From Nansenia antarctica (lineage: Eukaryota; Chordata; Actinopteri; Argentiniformes; Microstomatidae): a DNA stretch of 64,000 bases. The notes below the pieces were generated by a model that worked only from the letters and a program-made list of their open reading frames with translations, did not search any database and was not told the origin of the DNA. Every line of letters starts with the position of its first letter. Position 1 is the first letter of the stretch. Positions 1-12,146 of this stretch are shown here, piece by piece. Where the stretch lies: contig OZ022340.1 in assembly GCA_963989245.1 (NCBI GenBank), positions 46,245,627 through 46,309,626 on the forward strand, read 5' to 3'. A program made the translations under genes and the position numbers.

Positions 1-654
1 TTCAGGCGCTCCTGGCCCATTGTGTTTCGCAGGAAGTTCTTGATTCTCTTAAGGGTCGAGAAACACCTCTCAGCTTCAGCTGTTGTCATGGGAGTGGTAA
101 TTAGGATGTTCAACAGAGCTACAGTCTCAGAGAAAGTCTCCTGGAGGTTGTACCTGTGTAGAACCTGGTACAGTGCCAGTGCACCAGAGCAGCCCTTGAA
201 CTCAGCACTCTCATAGACAAGGGACAGCTCAGTCTTGAGCTTCACCTGGTTCAGCATGGGGTATGCCTTGACAGTGGTGTTCAGAGCCTCAACAGGGAAT
301 GCATGGCAGTGCTGTTGGAACATCTCTCCTTGGAGCAGCGTGGCACTCACAAGGTGGTTGGTGAAAGAAAACCTTTCTTTGGAGTGGGCCAGGATTGTGT
401 CGCAGATCTGTCAAAAGTATGGGGTGTGAAAGAAAATGTGGAAATAAGCACTTTGGAAGTACAACACTGAATAAAGACTGCTACCATCCCATCCCTGAAT
501 GTAACTCTGATTGGTGGTGATTTTCCAACACTGTGTTTCAAAACTTGGACCTTCCTCTTTAGACAGCCTCTGCTTCTCTTCTTCTCCCAAGACTCTCCTT
601 GATGTTCTGGTTCCTGTGGCTTCTTGCTGCTGCTCTTGAGATGAGCTTTGGTCC
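1..654 (-). pseudogene. hAT transposase C-terminal exons, copy 0, splice donor mutated
   Basis: The minus strand encodes part of the hAT C-terminal dimerisation domain seen in full at 3153-3680. The upstream small exon is at 555-654. In the other four copies this exon is followed by a GTAGGT donor. Here the T of the donor GT is changed to A (plus-strand position 553 reads t instead of a). With the donor gone, a 121-codon frame (347-712) reads through the former intron, but it does not restore transposase sequence. Confidence 0.75.
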
Positions 655-1762
655 CTGAAGGCAGACAGACCAACAGTGTTAAGATTTCAAATAAGAAAAT
701 GTAGCTGAACAATCTGCTGTCTTGTAGTTGTAATTGTATCTACAGTAATTTCTGAAATGTAGTCTAACGATGATTTAAGGTCTCCAGGAGAGAGGGATCT
801 GTTTTAAGTATAACAGTTGACTTTAGCTTTAACAGGCTGTGCACATGAGTCACTCCCGACCACTTAGATATCTTGGAGCTATTTAGGTAGATATGCTTAT
901 TCTTGAATAGAAATATGTAGGTCTATCTATTCACAAATTAAACCTCAGACATTTTTAGACATGTTCTATATATTAGCCTAATACATATATCTAAAAAAAA
1001 TGCTTAGTTGTAATTCGCTGACAAAATGTATTGTATAGTTTGATAAATGTAATATACTACATTACATTAAGTAACTACATATTAATATAATGTAACATAA
1101 TAAATTAAATGCAAAGTTTTGTTGCAAAAAAGAAGCTTCGCATAGCAACCTACCAAATGAATAGTGGAATATCCTACTCCAATTACTCGGGCAAGCCCTA
1201 ATTTTAATTCAACTCATTGTTATATAAGCCTACTAGTTTTACCGGCGCCTTTCCCATTCATCATAGCATGCATACATTTGATTATTACAAAGTTCTATAT
1301 TACGGAGAAGGTACAAACTATATTTTTTGATCTATGGCCTGCATGCTGCTTGTGAAGCTTTGGACGGCATGTTTTATGAAGACTGCGTCAATGTCCTTCT
1401 TCTGCAGCCGTATGACATGACGTAAGCACGTACGATTCTTTGTGCATGTCCCAAAAACCCATAGAGAATGCCCGAATGGCCTGAAGTTACCAAAATAGAT
1501 TTTACATGTAAGTCTACGAGAACAGCCTAGTGCAATTTCGAGTACAGGGAAAGTTGCACTGAAAGGGGCGGGACTTGAAGCTGATTGGAATATACTCCAC
1601 AGAACACTAGCTGATTGGACTATGATATACTCCACAGAACACTAGCTGATTGGACTATGATATTCAGAAGCAACACTGTCTAGAAGTCATAGAAAAAAAA
1701 ATCTCTCTCTTCTCCCTTTGGTGGGGCATTGTCCAATTGCCCTAATGAACCAGCCTCCCCTG
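1..1762 (-). mobile_element. hAT element, copy 0 of the array (cut by the window edge)
   Basis: This is the right-hand part of the same hAT element that is complete at 2888-5034. It ends at 1762, just before the flanking octamer CTATATAG. It carries transposase exon sequence at 1-407 and 555-654 on the minus strand. It differs from the other copies at 553, where the intron donor is lost. Confidence 0.85.
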
Positions 1763-2887
1763 CTATATAGGGGTAAAAAGTGAATTGGAACTGCTGCTCT
1801 CATTCGATGTAGGCCTCCATAAATGGCTAGACGCTGCACTCTTGTGGGTGAAAATGGTAGTGACAGCCCAGCACAACAAAACATCGATAAGACCCAGCCT
1901 GGAACTTTGTCAATGATGTAACTTTATTAAATATGCGGGATAAAGCACTCTATTTGTGGGTAGAAAATGCACAAGGTGTCCTGCTTGAAGGGAGAAGTGT
2001 TTTTTCAATGAATTCTAACTTTATTGGGGGCATATGGCACTCTATATTGGGGTAAAAAGTGAATTGGAACTGCTGCTCTCATTCGATGTAGGCCTCCATA
2101 AATGGCTAGACGCTGCACTCTTGTGGGTGAAAATGGTAGTGACAGCCCAGCACAACAAAACATCGATAAGACCCAGCCTGGAACTTTGTCAATGATGTAA
2201 CTTTATTAAATATGCGGGATAAAGCACTCTATTTGTGGGTAGAAAATGCACAAGGTGTCCTGCTTGAAGGGAGAAGTGTTTTTTCAATGAATTCTAACTT
2301 TATTGGGGGCATATGGCACTCTATATTGGGGTAAAAAGTGAATTGGAACTGCTGCTCTCATTCGATGTAGGCCTCCATAAATGGCTAGACGCTGCACTCT
2401 TGTGGGTGAAAATGGTAGTGACAGCCCAGCACAACAAAACATCGATAAGACCCAGCCTGGAACTTTGTCAATGATGTAACTTTATTAAATATGCGGGATA
2501 AAGCAACTCTATTTGTGGGTAGAAAATGCACAAGGTGTCCTGCTTGAAGGGAGAAGTGTTTTTTCAATGAATTCTAACTTTATTGGGGGCATATGGCACT
2601 CTATATTGGGGTAAAAAGTGAATTGGAACTGCTGCTCTCATTCGATGTAGGCCTCCATAAATGGCTAGACGCTGCACTCTTGTGGGTGAAAATGGTAGTG
2701 ACAGCCCAGCACAACAAAACATCGATAAGACCCAGCCTGGAACTTTGTCAATGATGTAACTTTATTAAATATGCGGGATAAAGCACTCTATTTGTGGGTA
2801 GAAAATGCACAAGGTGTCCTGCTTGAAGGGAGAAGTGTTTTTTCAATGAATTCTAACTTTATTGGGGGCATATGGCACTCTATATTG
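1763..2887. repeat. Satellite block, four 279/280-bp monomers
   Basis: The monomer start GGGTAAAAAGTGAATTGG recurs at 1771, 2050, 2329 and 2609, so the period is 279, 279 and 280. The third monomer has one extra A (AAGCAACTC for AAGCACTC). The fourth is cut by the hAT terminus at 2888. Short open frames over it repeat with the monomer and look non-coding. Confidence 0.93.
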
Positions 2888-5034
2888 CAGTGGCGGCTCC
2901 TGCCAAATCTCTCAGGGGGGGCAATTGTTGCGTTGATGGTTAAGGTGACACGTTCAAGGGTAAATTCAGCTAAATCAGCGGGCTTAAATAAATTGACTCT
3001 CACAGCCATTGGTATTCAGTTATCACATATTTTATTTTAGGTGCAGCAAATCCAGGATAAAGAGCAGTGGCACAGGGGCTGATAATGTGCAATGGATGGA
3101 TAAAACTATTTACATACTACAAAATACAAAATATGGACGGCATACATACTGCTCACTTGTATTGAAATTTAGCTCGTCTCTCTTTCAAAGCAGCAAAACA
3201 ATCAATGACCCTCTCATTAAAATCAGGCATCTTCCTGACTAGTTCCCTCTCCATTGAAAGCATCGCCAGTGCATTCAGGCGCTCCTGGCCCATTGTGTTT
3301 CGCAGGAAGTTCTTGATTCTCTTAAGGGTCGAGAAACACCTCTCAGCTTCAGCTGTTGTCATGGGAGTGGTAATTAGGATGTTCAACAGAGCTACAGTCT
3401 CAGAGAAAGTCTCCTGGAGGTTGTACCTGTGTAGAACCTGGTACAGTGCCAGTGCACCAGAGCAGCCCTTGAACTCAGCACTCTCATAGACAAGGGACAG
3501 CTCAGTCTTGAGCTTCACCTGGTTCAGCATGGGGTATGCCTTGACAGTGGTGTTCAGAGCCTCAACAGGGAATGCATGGCAGTGCTGTTGGAACATCTCT
3601 CCTTGGAGCAGCGTGGCACTCACAAGGTGGTTGGTGAAAGAAAACCTTTCTTTGGAGTGGGCCAGGATTGTGTCGCAGATCTGTCAAAAGTATGGGGTGT
3701 GAAAGAAAATGTGGAAATAAGCACTTTGGAAGTACAACACTGAATAAAGACTGCTACCATCCCATCCCTGAATGTAACTCTGATTGGTGGTGATTTTCCA
3801 ACACTGTGTTTCAAAACTTGGACCTACCTCTTTAGACAGCCTCTGCTTCTCTTCTTCTCCCAAGACTCTCCTTGATGTTCTGGTTCCTGTGGCTTCTTGC
3901 TGCTGCTCTTGAGATGAGCTTTGGTCCCTGAAGGCAGACAGACCAACAGTGTTAAGATTTCAAATAAGAAAATGTAGCTGAACAATCTGCTGTCTTGTAG
4001 TTGTAATTGTATCTACAGTAATTTCTGAAATGTAGTCTAACGATGATTTAAGGTCTCCAGGAGAGAGGGATCTGTTTTAAGTATAACAGTTGACTTTAGC
4101 TTTAACAGGCTGTGCACATGAGTCACTCCCGACCACTTAGATATCTTGGAGCTATTTAGGTAGATATGCTTATTCTTGAATAGAAATATGTAGGTCTATC
4201 TATTCACAAATTAAACCTCAGACATTTTTAGACATGTTCTATATATTAGCCTAATACATATATCTAAAAAAAATGCTTAGTTGTAATTCGCTGACAAAAT
4301 GTATTGTATAGTTTGATAAATGTAATATACTACATTACATTAAGTAACTACATATTAATATAATGTAACATAATAAATTAAATGCAAAGTTTTGTTGCAA
4401 AAAAGAAGCTTCGCATAGCAACCTACCAAATGAATAGTGGAATATCCTACTCCAATTACTCGGGCAAGCCCTAATTTTAATTCAACTCATTGTTATATAA
4501 GCCTACTAGTTTTACCGGCGCCTTTCCCATTCATCATAGCATGCATACATTTGATTATTACAAAGTTCTATATTACGGAGAAGGTACAAACTATATTTTT
4601 TGATCTATGGCCTGCATGCTGCTTGTGAAGATTTGGACGGCATGTTTTATGAAGACTGCGTCAATGTCCTTCTTCTGCAGCCGTATGACATGACGTAAGC
4701 ACGTACGATTCTTTGTGCATGTCCCAAAAACCCATAGAGAATGCCCGAATGGCCTGAAGTTACCAAAATAGATTTTACATGTAAGTCTACGAGAACAGCC
4801 TAGTGCAATTTCGAGTACAGGGAAAGTTGCACTGAAAGGGGCGGGACTTGAAGCTGATTGGAATATACTCCACAGAACACTAGCTGATTGGACTATGATA
4901 TACTCCACAGAACACTAGCTGATTGGACTATGATATTCAGAAGCAACACTGTCTAGAAGTCATAGAAAAAAAATCTCTCTCTTCTCCCTTTGGTGGGGCA
5001 TTGTCCAATTGCCCTAATGAACCAGCCTCCCCTG
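2888..5034 (-). mobile_element. hAT DNA transposon, copy 1 (both ends present)
   Basis: The left end reads CAGTGGCGGCT and the right end, reverse-complemented, reads CAGGGGAGGCT: short imperfect terminal inverted repeats of hAT type. The element is flanked by CTATATTG (2880-2887) and CTATATAG (5035-5042), an 8-bp duplication with one mismatch, the length expected for hAT. Both flanks are satellite sequence, so the element entered a satellite monomer before the compound unit was amplified. It is 2147 bp long and holds only the last exons of a transposase, so it cannot mobilise itself. Confidence 0.85.
3153..3927 (-). pseudogene. hAT transposase C-terminal part, two exons, copy 1
   Basis: The minus strand has an exon at 3828-3927 (100 nt) ending in a GTAGGT donor, a 147-bp intron (3681-3827), and a terminal exon at 3680-3153 (176 codons with stop) after an acceptor ending TTTTGACAG. 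Phases match. The terminal exon holds the conserved hAT dimerisation region, including AERCFSTLKRIKNFL and MGQERLNALAMLSME, typical of ZMYM-type/TTF hAT proteins in fish. The small exon is rich in Q, E and R. No BED or TTF finger and no catalytic core is present, so this is the C-terminal third of a transposase. The frame is intact in all four later copies, which may reflect recent amplification rather than selection. Confidence 0.85.
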
Positions 5035-5600
5035 CTATATAGGGGTAAAAAGTGAATTGGAACTGCTGCTCTCATTCGATGTAGGCCTCCATAAATGGCT
5101 AGACGCTGCACTCTTGTGGGTGAAAATGGTAGTGACAGCCCAGCACAACAAAACATCGATAAGACCCAGCCTGGAACTTTGTCAATGATGTAACTTTATT
5201 AAATATGCGGGATAAAGCACTCTATTTGTGGGTAGAAAATGCACAAGGTGTCCTGCTTGAAGGGAGAAGTGTTTTTTCAATGAATTCTAACTTTATTGGG
5301 GGCATATGGCACTCTATATTGGGGTAAAAAGTGAATTGGAACTGCTGCTCTCATTCGATGTAGGCCTCCATAAATGGCTAGACGCTGCACTCTTGTGGGT
5401 GAAAATGGTAGTGACAGCCCAGCACAACAAAACATCGATAAGACCCAGCCTGGAACTTTGTCAATGATGTAACTTTATTAAATATGCGGGATAAAGCACT
5501 CTATTTGTGGGTAGAAAATGCACAAGGTGTCCTGCTTGAAGGGAGAAGTGTTTTTTCAATGAATTCTAACTTTATTGGGGGCATATGGCACTCTATATTG
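5035..5600. repeat. Satellite block, two monomers
   Basis: Only two monomers lie here (starts near 5042 and 5322), against four in the neighbouring units. This loss accounts exactly for the 2713-bp period of this unit and is what unequal exchange between monomers would give. Confidence 0.93.
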
Positions 5601-7748
5601 CAGTGGCGGCTCCTGCCAAATCTCTCAGGGGGGGCAATTGTTGCGTTGATGGTTAAGGTGACACGTTCAAGGGTAAATTCAGCTAAATCAGCGGGCTTAA
5701 ATAAATTGACTCTCACAGCCATTGGTATTCAGTTATCACATATTTTATTTTAGGTGCAGCAAATCCAGGATAAAGAGCAGTGGCACAGGGGCTGATAATG
5801 TGCAATGGATGGATAAAACTATTTACATACTACAAAATACAAAATATGGACGGCATACATACTGCTCACTTGTATTGAAATTTAGCTCGTCTCTCTTTCA
5901 AAGCAGCAAAACAATCAATGACCCTCTCATTAAAATCAGGCATCTTCCTGACTAGTTCCCTCTCCATTGAAAGCATCGCCAGTGCATTCAGGCGCTCCTG
6001 GCCCATTGTGTTTCGCAGGAAGTTCTTGATTCTCTTAAGGGTCGAGAAACACCTCTCAGCTTCAGCTGTTGTCATGGGAGTGGTAATTAGGATGTTCAAC
6101 AGAGCTACAGTCTCAGAGAAAGTCTCCTGGAGGTTGTACCTGTGTAGAACCTGGTACAGTGCCAGTGCACCAGAGCAGCCCTTGAACTCAGCACTCTCAT
6201 AGACAAGGGACAGCTCAGTCTTGAGCTTCACCTGGTTCAGCATGGGGTATGCCTTGACAGTGGTGTTCAGAGCCTCAACAGGGAATGCATGGCAGTGCTG
6301 TTGGAACATCTCTCCTTGGAGCAGCGTGGCACTCACAAGGTGGTTGGTGAAAGAAAACCTTTCTTTGGAGTGGGCCAGGATTGTGTCGCAGATCTGTCAA
6401 AAGTATGGGGTGTGAAAGAAAATGTGGAAATAAGCACTTTGGAAGTACAACACTGAATAAAGACTGCTACCATCCCATCCCTGAATGTAACTCTGATTGG
6501 TGGTGATTTTCCAACACTGTGTTTCAAAACTTGGACCTACCTCTTTAGACAGCCTCTGCTTCTCTTCTTCTCCCAAGACTCTCCTTGATGTTCTGGTTCC
6601 TGTGGCTTCTTGCTGCTGCTCTTGAGATGAGCTTTGGTCCCTGAAGGCAGACAGACCAACAGTGTTAAGATTTCAAATAAGAAAATGTAGCTGAACAATC
6701 TGCTGTCTTGTAGTTGTAATTGTATCTACAGTAATTTCTGAAATGTAGTCTAACGATGATTTAAGGTCTCCAGGAGAGAGGGATCTGTTTTAAGTATAAC
6801 AGTTGACTTTAGCTTTAACAGGCTGTGCACATGAGTCACTCCCGACCACTTAGATATCTTGGAGCTATTTAGGTAGATATGCTTATTCTTGAATAGAAAT
6901 ATGTAGGTCTATCTATTCACAAATTAAACCTCAGACATTTTTAGACATGTTCTATATATTAGCCTAATACATATATCTAAAAAAAATGCTTAGTTGTAAT
7001 TCGCTGACAAAATGTATTGTATAGTTTGATAAATGTAATATACTACATTACATTAAGTAACTACATATTAATATAATGTAACATAATAAATTAAATGCAA
7101 AGTTTTGTTGCAAAAAAGAAGCTTCGCATAGCAACCTACCAAATGAATAGTGGAATATCCTACTCCAATTACTCGGGCAAGCCCTAATTTTAATTCAACT
7201 CATTGTTATATAAGCCTACTAGTTTTACCGGCGCCTTTCCCATTCATCATAGCATGCATACATTTGATTATTACAAAGTTCTATATTACGGAGAAGGTAC
7301 AAACTATATTTTTTGATCTATGGCCTGCATGCTGCTTGTGAAGCTTTGGACGGCATGTTTTATGAAGACTGCGTCAATGTCCTTCTTCTGCAGCCGTATG
7401 ACATGACGTAAGCACGTACGATTCTTTGTGCATGTCCCAAAAACCCATAGAGAATGCCCGAATGGCCTGAAGTTACCAAAATAGATTTTACATGTAAGTC
7501 TACGAGAACAGCCTAGTGCAATTTCGAGTACAGGGAAAGTTGCACTGAAAGGGGCGGGACTTGAAGCTGATTGGAATATACTCCACAGAACACTAGCTGA
7601 TTGGACTATGATATACTCCACAGAACACTAGCTGATTGGACTATGATATTCAGAAGCAACACTGTCTAGAAGTCATAGAAAAAAAAATCTCTCTCTTCTC
7701 CCTTTGGTGGGGCATTGTCCAATTGCCCTAATGAACCAGCCTCCCCTG
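5601..7748 (-). mobile_element. hAT DNA transposon, copy 2
   Basis: Same ends and flanking octamers as the copy at 2888-5034. The transposase exons are at 5866-6393 and 6541-6640 on the minus strand, with an intact GT donor. Confidence 0.85.
5866..6640 (-). pseudogene. hAT transposase C-terminal part, copy 2
   Basis: The predicted terminal-exon protein is the same as in copy 1, including the dimerisation domain. The donor and acceptor are unchanged. The N-terminal domains are missing, as in the other copies. Confidence 0.83.
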
Positions 7749-8873
7749 CTATATAGGGGTAAAAAGTGAATTGGAACTGCTGCTCTCATTCGATGTAGGC
7801 CTCCATAAATGGCTAGACGCTGCACTCTTGTGGGTGAAAATGGTAGTGACAGCCCAGCACAACAAAACATCGATAAGACCCAGCCTGGAACTTTGTCAAT
7901 GATGTAACTTTATTAAATATGCGGGATAAAGCACTCTATTTGTGGGTAGAAAATGCACAAGGTGTCCTGCTTGAAGGGAGAAGTGTTTTTTCAATGAATT
8001 CTAACTTTATTGGGGGCATATGGCACTCTATATTGGGGTAAAAAGTGAATTGGAACTGCTGCTCTCATTCGATGTAGGCCTCCATAAATGGCTAGACGCT
8101 GCACTCTTGTGGGTGAAAATGGTAGTGACAGCCCAGCACAACAAAACATCGATAAGACCCAGCCTGGAACTTTGTCAATGATGTAACTTTATTAAATATG
8201 CGGGATAAAGCACTCTATTTGTGGGTAGAAAATGCACAAGGTGTCCTGCTTGAAGGGAGAAGTGTTTTTTCAATGAATTCTAACTTTATTGGGGGCATAT
8301 GGCACTCTATATTGGGGTAAAAAGTGAATTGGAACTGCTGCTCTCATTCGATGTAGGCCTCCATAAATGGCTAGACGCTGCACTCTTGTGGGTGAAAATG
8401 GTAGTGACAACCCAGCACAACAAAACATCGATAAGACCCAGCCTGGAACTTTGTCAATGATGTAACTTTATTAAATATGCGGGATAAAGCAACTCTATTT
8501 GTGGGTAGAAAATGCACAAGGTGTCCTGCTTGAAGGGAGAAGTGTTTTTTCAATGAATTCTAACTTTATTGGGGGCATATGGCACTCTATATTGGGGTAA
8601 AAAGTGAATTGGAACTGCTGCTCTCATTCGATGTAGGCCTCCATAAATGGCTAGACGCTGCACTCTTGTGGGTGAAAATGGTAGTGACAGCCCAGCACAA
8701 CAAAACATCGATAAGACCCAGCCTGGAACTTTGTCAATGATGTAACTTTATTAAATATGCGGGATAAAGCACTCTATTTGTGGGTAGAAAATGCACAAGG
8801 TGTCCTGCTTGAAGGGAGAAGTGTTTTTTCAATGAATTCTAACTTTATTGGGGGCATATGGCACTCTATATTG
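7749..8873. repeat. Satellite block, four monomers
   Basis: Four monomers; the third carries both the extra A (near 8488) and a g-to-a change (GACAACCC near 8406). The second change is shared with the next block but not with the first block, which orders the duplications. Confidence 0.93.
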
Positions 8874-11021
8874 CAGTGGCGGCTCCTGCCAAATCTCTCA
8901 GGGGGGGCAATTGTTGCGTTGATGGTTAAGGTGACACGTTCAAGGGTAAATTCAGCTAAATCAGCGGGCTTAAATAAATTGACTCTCACAGCCATTGGTA
9001 TTCAGTTATCACATATTTTATTTTAGGTGCAGCAAATCCAGGATAAAGAGCAGTGGCACAGGGGCTGATAATGTGCAATGGATGGATAAAACTATTTACA
9101 TACTACAAAATACAAAATATGGACGGCATACATACTGCTCACTTGTATTGAAATTTAGCTCGTCTCTCTTTCAAAGCAGCAAAACAATCAATGACCCTCT
9201 CATTAAAATCAGGCATCTTCCTGACTAGTTCCCTCTCCATTGAAAGCATCGCCAGTGCATTCAGGCGCTCCTGGCCCATTGTGTTTCGCAGGAAGTTCTT
9301 GATTCTCTTAAGGGTCGAGAAACACCTCTCAGCTTCAGCTGTTGTCATGGGAGTGGTAATTAGGATGTTCAACAGAGCTACAGTCTCAGAGAAAGTCTCC
9401 TGGAGGTTGTACCTGTGTAGAACCTGGTACAGTGCCAGTGCACCAGAGCAGCCCTTGAACTCAGCACTCTCATAGACAAGGGACAGCTCAGTCTTGAGCT
9501 TCACCTGGTTCAGCATGGGGTATGCCTTGACAGTGGTGTTCAGAGCCTCAACAGGGAATGCATGGCAGTGCTGTTGGAACATCTCTCCTTGGAGCAGCGT
9601 GGCACTCACAAGGTGGTTGGTGAAAGAAAACCTTTCTTTGGAGTGGGCCAGGATTGTGTCGCAGATCTGTCAAAAGTATGGGGTGTGAAAGAAAATGTGG
9701 AAATAAGCACTTTGGAAGTACAACACTGAATAAAGACTGCTACCATCCCATCCCTGAATGTAACTCTGATTGGTGGTGATTTTCCAACACTGTGTTTCAA
9801 AACTTGGACCTACCTCTTTAGACAGCCTCTGCTTCTCTTCTTCTCCCAAGACTCTCCTTGATGTTCTGGTTCCTGTGGCTTCTTGCTGCTGCTCTTGAGA
9901 TGAGCTTTGGTCCCTGAAGGCAGACAGACCAACAGTGTTAAGATTTCAAATAAGAAAATGTAGCTGAACAATCTGCTGTCTTGTAGTTGTAATTGTATCT
10001 ACAGTAATTTCTGAAATGTAGTCTAACGATGATTTAAGGTCTCCAGGAGAGAGGGATCTGTTTTAAGTATAACAGTTGACTTTAGCTTTAACAGGCTGTG
10101 CACATGAGTCACTCCCGACCACTTAGATATCTTGGAGCTATTTAGGTAGATATGCTTATTCTTGAATAGAAATATGTAGGTCTATCTATTCACAAATTAA
10201 ACCTCAGACATTTTTAGACATGTTCTATATATTAGCCTAATACATATATCTAAAAAAAATGCTTAGTTGTAATTCGCTGACAAAATGTATTGTATAGTTT
10301 GATAAATGTAATATACTACATTACATTAAGTAACTACATATTAATATAATGTAACATAATAAATTAAATGCAAAGTTTTGTTGCAAAAAAGAAGCTTCGC
10401 ATAGCAACCTACCAAATGAATAGTGGAATATCCTACTCCAATTACTCGGGCAAGCCCTAATTTTAATTCAACTCATTGTTATATAAGCCTACTAGTTTTA
10501 CCGGCGCCTTTCCCATTCATCATAGCATGCATACATTTGATTATTACAAAGTTCTATATTACGGAGAAGGTACAAACTATATTTTTTGATCTATGGCCTG
10601 CATGCTGCTTGTGAAGCTTTGGACGGCATGTTTTATGAAGACTGCGTCAATGTCCTTCTTCTGCAGCCGTATGACATGACGTAAGCACGTACGATTCTTT
10701 GTGCATGTCCCAAAAACCCATAGAGAATGCCCGAATGGCCTGAAGTTACCAAAATAGATTTTACATGTAAGTCTACGAGAACAGCCTAGTGCAATTTCGA
10801 GTACAGGGAAAGTTGCACTGAAAGGGGCGGGACTTGAAGCTGATTGGAATATACTCCACAGAACACTAGCTGATTGGACTATGATATACTCCACAGAACA
10901 CTAGCTGATTGGACTATGATATTCAGAAGCAACACTGTCTAGAAGTCATAGAAAAAAAAATCTCTCTCTTCTCCCTTTGGTGGGGCATTGTCCAATTGCC
11001 CTAATGAACCAGCCTCCCCTG
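8874..11021 (-). mobile_element. hAT DNA transposon, copy 3
   Basis: Same termini (CAGTGGCGGCT at the left; CCTCCCCTG at the right) and flanking octamers. Transposase exons are at 9139-9666 and 9814-9913 on the minus strand. Confidence 0.85.
9139..9913 (-). pseudogene. hAT transposase C-terminal part, copy 3
   Basis: Identical predicted C-terminal protein to copies 1 and 2, with the same two-exon layout and no N-terminal region. Confidence 0.83.
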
Positions 11022-12146
11022 CTATATAGGGGTAAAAAGTGAATTGGAACTGCTGCTCTCATTCGATGTAGGCCTCCATAAATGGCTAGACGCTGCACTC
11101 TTGTGGGTGAAAATGGTAGTGACAGCCCAGCACAACAAAACATCGATAAGACCCAGCCTGGAACTTTGTCAATGATGTAACTTTATTAAATATGCGGGAT
11201 AAAGCACTCTATTTGTGGGTAGAAAATGCACAAGGTGTCCTGCTTGAAGGGAGAAGTGTTTTTTCAATGAATTCTAACTTTATTGGGGGCATATGGCACT
11301 CTATATTGGGGTAAAAAGTGAATTGGAACTGCTGCTCTCATTCGATGTAGGCCTCCATAAATGGCTAGACGCTGCACTCTTGTGGGTGAAAATGGTAGTG
11401 ACAGCCCAGCACAACAAAACATCGATAAGACCCAGCCTGGAACTTTGTCAATGATGTAACTTTATTAAATATGCGGGATAAAGCACTCTATTTGTGGGTA
11501 GAAAATGCACAAGGTGTCCTGCTTGAAGGGAGAAGTGTTTTTTCAATGAATTCTAACTTTATTGGGGGCATATGGCACTCTATATTGGGGTAAAAAGTGA
11601 ATTGGAACTGCTGCTCTCATTCGATGTAGGCCTCCATAAATGGCTAGACGCTGCACTCTTGTGGGTGAAAATGGTAGTGACAACCCAGCACAACAAAACA
11701 TCGATAAGACCCAGCCTGGAACTTTGTCAATGATGTAACTTTATTAAATATGCGGGATAAAGCAACTCTATTTGTGGGTAGAAAATGCACAAGGTGTCCT
11801 GCTTGAAGGGAGAAGTGTTTTTTCAATGAATTCTAACTTTATTGGGGGCATATGGCACTCTATATTGGGGTAAAAAGTGAATTGGAACTGCTGCTCTCAT
11901 TCGATGTAGGCCTCCATAAATGGCTAGACGCTGCACTCTTGTGGGTGAAAATGGTAGTGACAGCCCAGCACAACAAAACATCGATAAGACCCAGCCTGGA
12001 ACTTTGTCAATGATGTAACTTTATTAAATATGCGGGATAAAGCACTCTATTTGTGGGTAGAAAATGCACAAGGTGTCCTGCTTGAAGGGAGAAGTGTTTT
12101 TTCAATGAATTCTAACTTTATTGGGGGCATATGGCACTCTATATTG
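11022..12146. repeat. Satellite block, four monomers
   Basis: Four monomers with the same third-monomer variants as the block at 7749-8873 (extra A near 11762, GACAACCC near 11681). The last monomer is cut by the hAT left end. Confidence 0.93.

Noticed and set aside
1318..1884. Minus-strand 105- and 65-codon frames repeated in each array unit
   Set aside because: They repeat only because the unit repeats; they have no domain and change length with small indels between units.
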